Part shown: positions 62,836 through 64,000 of the stretch, piece after piece | Position numbering within the stretch: position 1 is the stretch's first letter | Layout of the letters: every line of letters begins with the position of its first letter | Assembly (NCBI GenBank): GCA_963755825.1 | Contig: CAVWLA010000003.1 | Span: 2,604,001-2,668,000, forward strand | Origin: DATBQN01 sp963755825 | GTDB taxonomy: Bacteria; Acidobacteriota; Thermoanaerobaculia; Multivoradales; UBA5704 | Direction of reading: 5' to 3' | DNA length: 64,000 nt | Notes under the pieces: model-generated | What the model saw: the letters and a program-made list of their open reading frames with translations, nothing else | What the model was told of the DNA's origin: nothing | Database searches by the model: none | Translations under genes and position numbers: made by a program

Positions 62836-64000
62836 GGCCATCGTCCGCAGAGGAGCGGCGGTGGCCGGCGGCCGCCGCGCTCGCGGCGCTCTCTGTCGCG
62901 GCCGTCGCCATCCTGGCGCCGGGCGCCGCCCAGGCTGCGCTCAAGGTCGAGGTCAAGCTCGAGGGGCTCCGCGGCCCGCTCGAGAAGAACGCCCTCGCCA
63001 ACCTCGATCTCCAGCAGCTCCGCAAGGACAAGAGCCTCGACGAGGGGCGCCTGCGCCGCCTCTATGCCCAGGGCACGGCGCAGATCACCGACGCGCTGCA
63101 GCCCTTCGGCTACTACAAGCCGATCGTCACCGGCTCGCTCGACCAGCGCGGCGAGACCTGGGTGGCGACCTACAGAGTCGACGCCGGCCCGGCGCTGCAC
63201 GTCGACGCGGTCGACGTGCAGCTGCTCGGCCCCGGCGCCACCGATCCCGGCTTCGAGGCCATCCGCGCGCGCTTTCCGCTCAAGGCGGGCGACGTCCTCC
63301 TGCAGCCCGCCTACGAGGGCGCCAAGCAGGCGTTCGAGGGCTATGCCGCGGCGCACGGCTACCTCGACGCGAACTATGCGCAGAGCCAGATCCGCATCGA
63401 CCTCGCGGCCTACACCTCGCAGGTCGTCCTCCACTTCCAGACCGGCCCGCGCTATCTCTTCGGCCCGGTCGAGTTCCACCAGGACTTCTTGAAGCCGCGC
63501 CTGCTCACCGGCTACGTCGAGTTCAAGCAGGGCGAGCCGCTCGACGCCGGCAAGCTGCTGAAGCTGCAGAACACGCTCTCCGCGGCGACCTACTTCCAGC
63601 GCGTCGAGGTGGTGCCGCGGCGCGACCGGGCGAAGGGGCTCGAGGTGCCGATCGAGGTCAACCTGACGCCCGCCAAGCGCGAGCACTGGACGGCGGGCCT
63701 CGGCTACGGCACCGACACCGGGCCGCGGGTGAGCGGCGGGCTCGAGCTGCGGCGGATCAACTCGAGCGGCCACCGGGCCGACATCCTGACGCGCGTCTCC
63801 GACATCGAGAAGAGCTTCCAGGCCGACTACTACGTCCCGGGCTTCCGGCCGAGCGTCGATCTGCTGACCTACAAGCTCGGCTACGACGACCTCGACACCC
63901 AGACCAGCGAGAGCCGCAGCTTCATCGTCGGCCCCAGCTACTCCCGCGCGCTCGGCCGCTGGCGCGAGACGTTCGGCCTCGACTTCACCCGCACCACCTT
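62832..64000 (+). CDS. TamA-like outer-membrane assembly protein, partial
   Basis: The frame opens with an ATG at 62832, overlapping the YihY stop (ATGA), and runs off the window without a stop. A signal peptide (ALAALSVAAVAILAPGAAQA) is followed by POTRA-like repeats (VEVKLEGLRGPLEKNALANL, YRVDAGPALHVDAVDVQL, QTGPRYLFGPVEFHQDFL) and the start of a beta barrel (GYGTDTGPRVSGGLELRRINSSGHRADILTRVSDIEKSFQADYYVPG), the layout of TamA/BamA. It would assemble barrel proteins into the outer membrane. Confidence 0.85.
   Translation, partial: MRPSSAEERRWPAAAALAALSVAAVAILAPGAAQAALKVEVKLEGLRGPLEKNALANLDLQQLRKDKSLDEGRLRRLYAQGTAQITDALQPFGYYKPIVTGSLDQRGETWVATYRVDAGPALHVDAVDVQLLGPGATDPGFEAIRARFPLKAGDVLLQPAYEGAKQAFEGYAAAHGYLDANYAQSQIRIDLAAYTSQVVLHFQTGPRYLFGPVEFHQDFLKPRLLTGYVEFKQGEPLDAGKLLKLQNTLSAATYFQRVEVVPRRDRAKGLEVPIEVNLTPAKREHWTAGLGYGTDTGPRVSGGLELRRINSSGHRADILTRVSDIEKSFQADYYVPGFRPSVDLLTYKLGYDDLDTQTSESRSFIVGPSYSRALGRWRETFGLDFTRTT

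Overview
The window is high-GC DNA from a Gram-negative bacterium. A TonB-dependent receptor, a TamA-like outer-membrane gene and several signal peptides show an outer membrane. The mix of a secreted CHAT/TPR protein, a sigma/anti-sigma pair, a membrane pyrophosphatase and an S1-repeat protein would fit Acidobacteriota or a similar environmental phylum. That placement is an inference from gene content. No rRNA or tRNA gene was seen.

1-9000 is a decaying accessory region. It holds three copies of a DUF433-type antitoxin gene (one intact with its DUF5615/PIN-like toxin, one with a broken toxin, one truncated), a cytochrome c remnant, and a roughly 41-bp-period array of AT-rich palindromes. A 4.5-kb IS1-family transposon (1660-6157) has split that array. 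It has 26-bp inverted ends and an 8-bp target duplication (CACTCAAT). Its cargo includes a proteasome-like Ntn hydrolase with a winged-helix partner, and a three-gene overlapping cassette of unknown function.

9261-20695 is a coherent secretion or surface cluster. It contains a TIGR03032 protein, a small unknown protein, a LamG protein with a hydrophobic tail, a secreted protein with a C-terminal Hint domain, a divergently transcribed secreted CHAT-peptidase/TPR protein, a small beta-rich protein, and a sigma-70/anti-sigma pair. 20729-38933 is mostly housekeeping: a two-gene membrane pair with His-rich motifs, a membrane-bound spermidine-synthase-like protein, a four-S1-domain protein, an Fe-dependent alcohol dehydrogenase, a membrane-anchored pseudokinase, a K+-independent-type membrane pyrophosphatase, an SGNH hydrolase, a GNAT acetyltransferase and a UvrD/PcrA helicase.

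39007-47572 looks like a defence or signalling island. Two tandem TIR-STAND-TPR genes are divergent from two tandem Fic genes, and both pairs arose by local duplication. 47670-54488 has TlpA thioredoxin coupled to a ClpX-like ATPase without a zinc domain, a cupin, an M3-like peptidase, DUF190/CrcB fluoride export, an Rrf2 regulator, a HAD hydrolase and a tiny lmo0937-like membrane protein.

54523-61085 is mainly a cobalamin uptake operon read leftward: riboswitch, btuB-like receptor, btuF-like, btuD-like, btuC-like and a DUF71/COG2102 ATP pyrophosphatase of the B12-linked type, followed by an FAH-family gene. The expression platform appears to pair directly with the receptor's ribosome binding site. 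The window ends with a secreted unknown, a YihY/BrkB membrane protein and a TamA-like gene cut by the edge.
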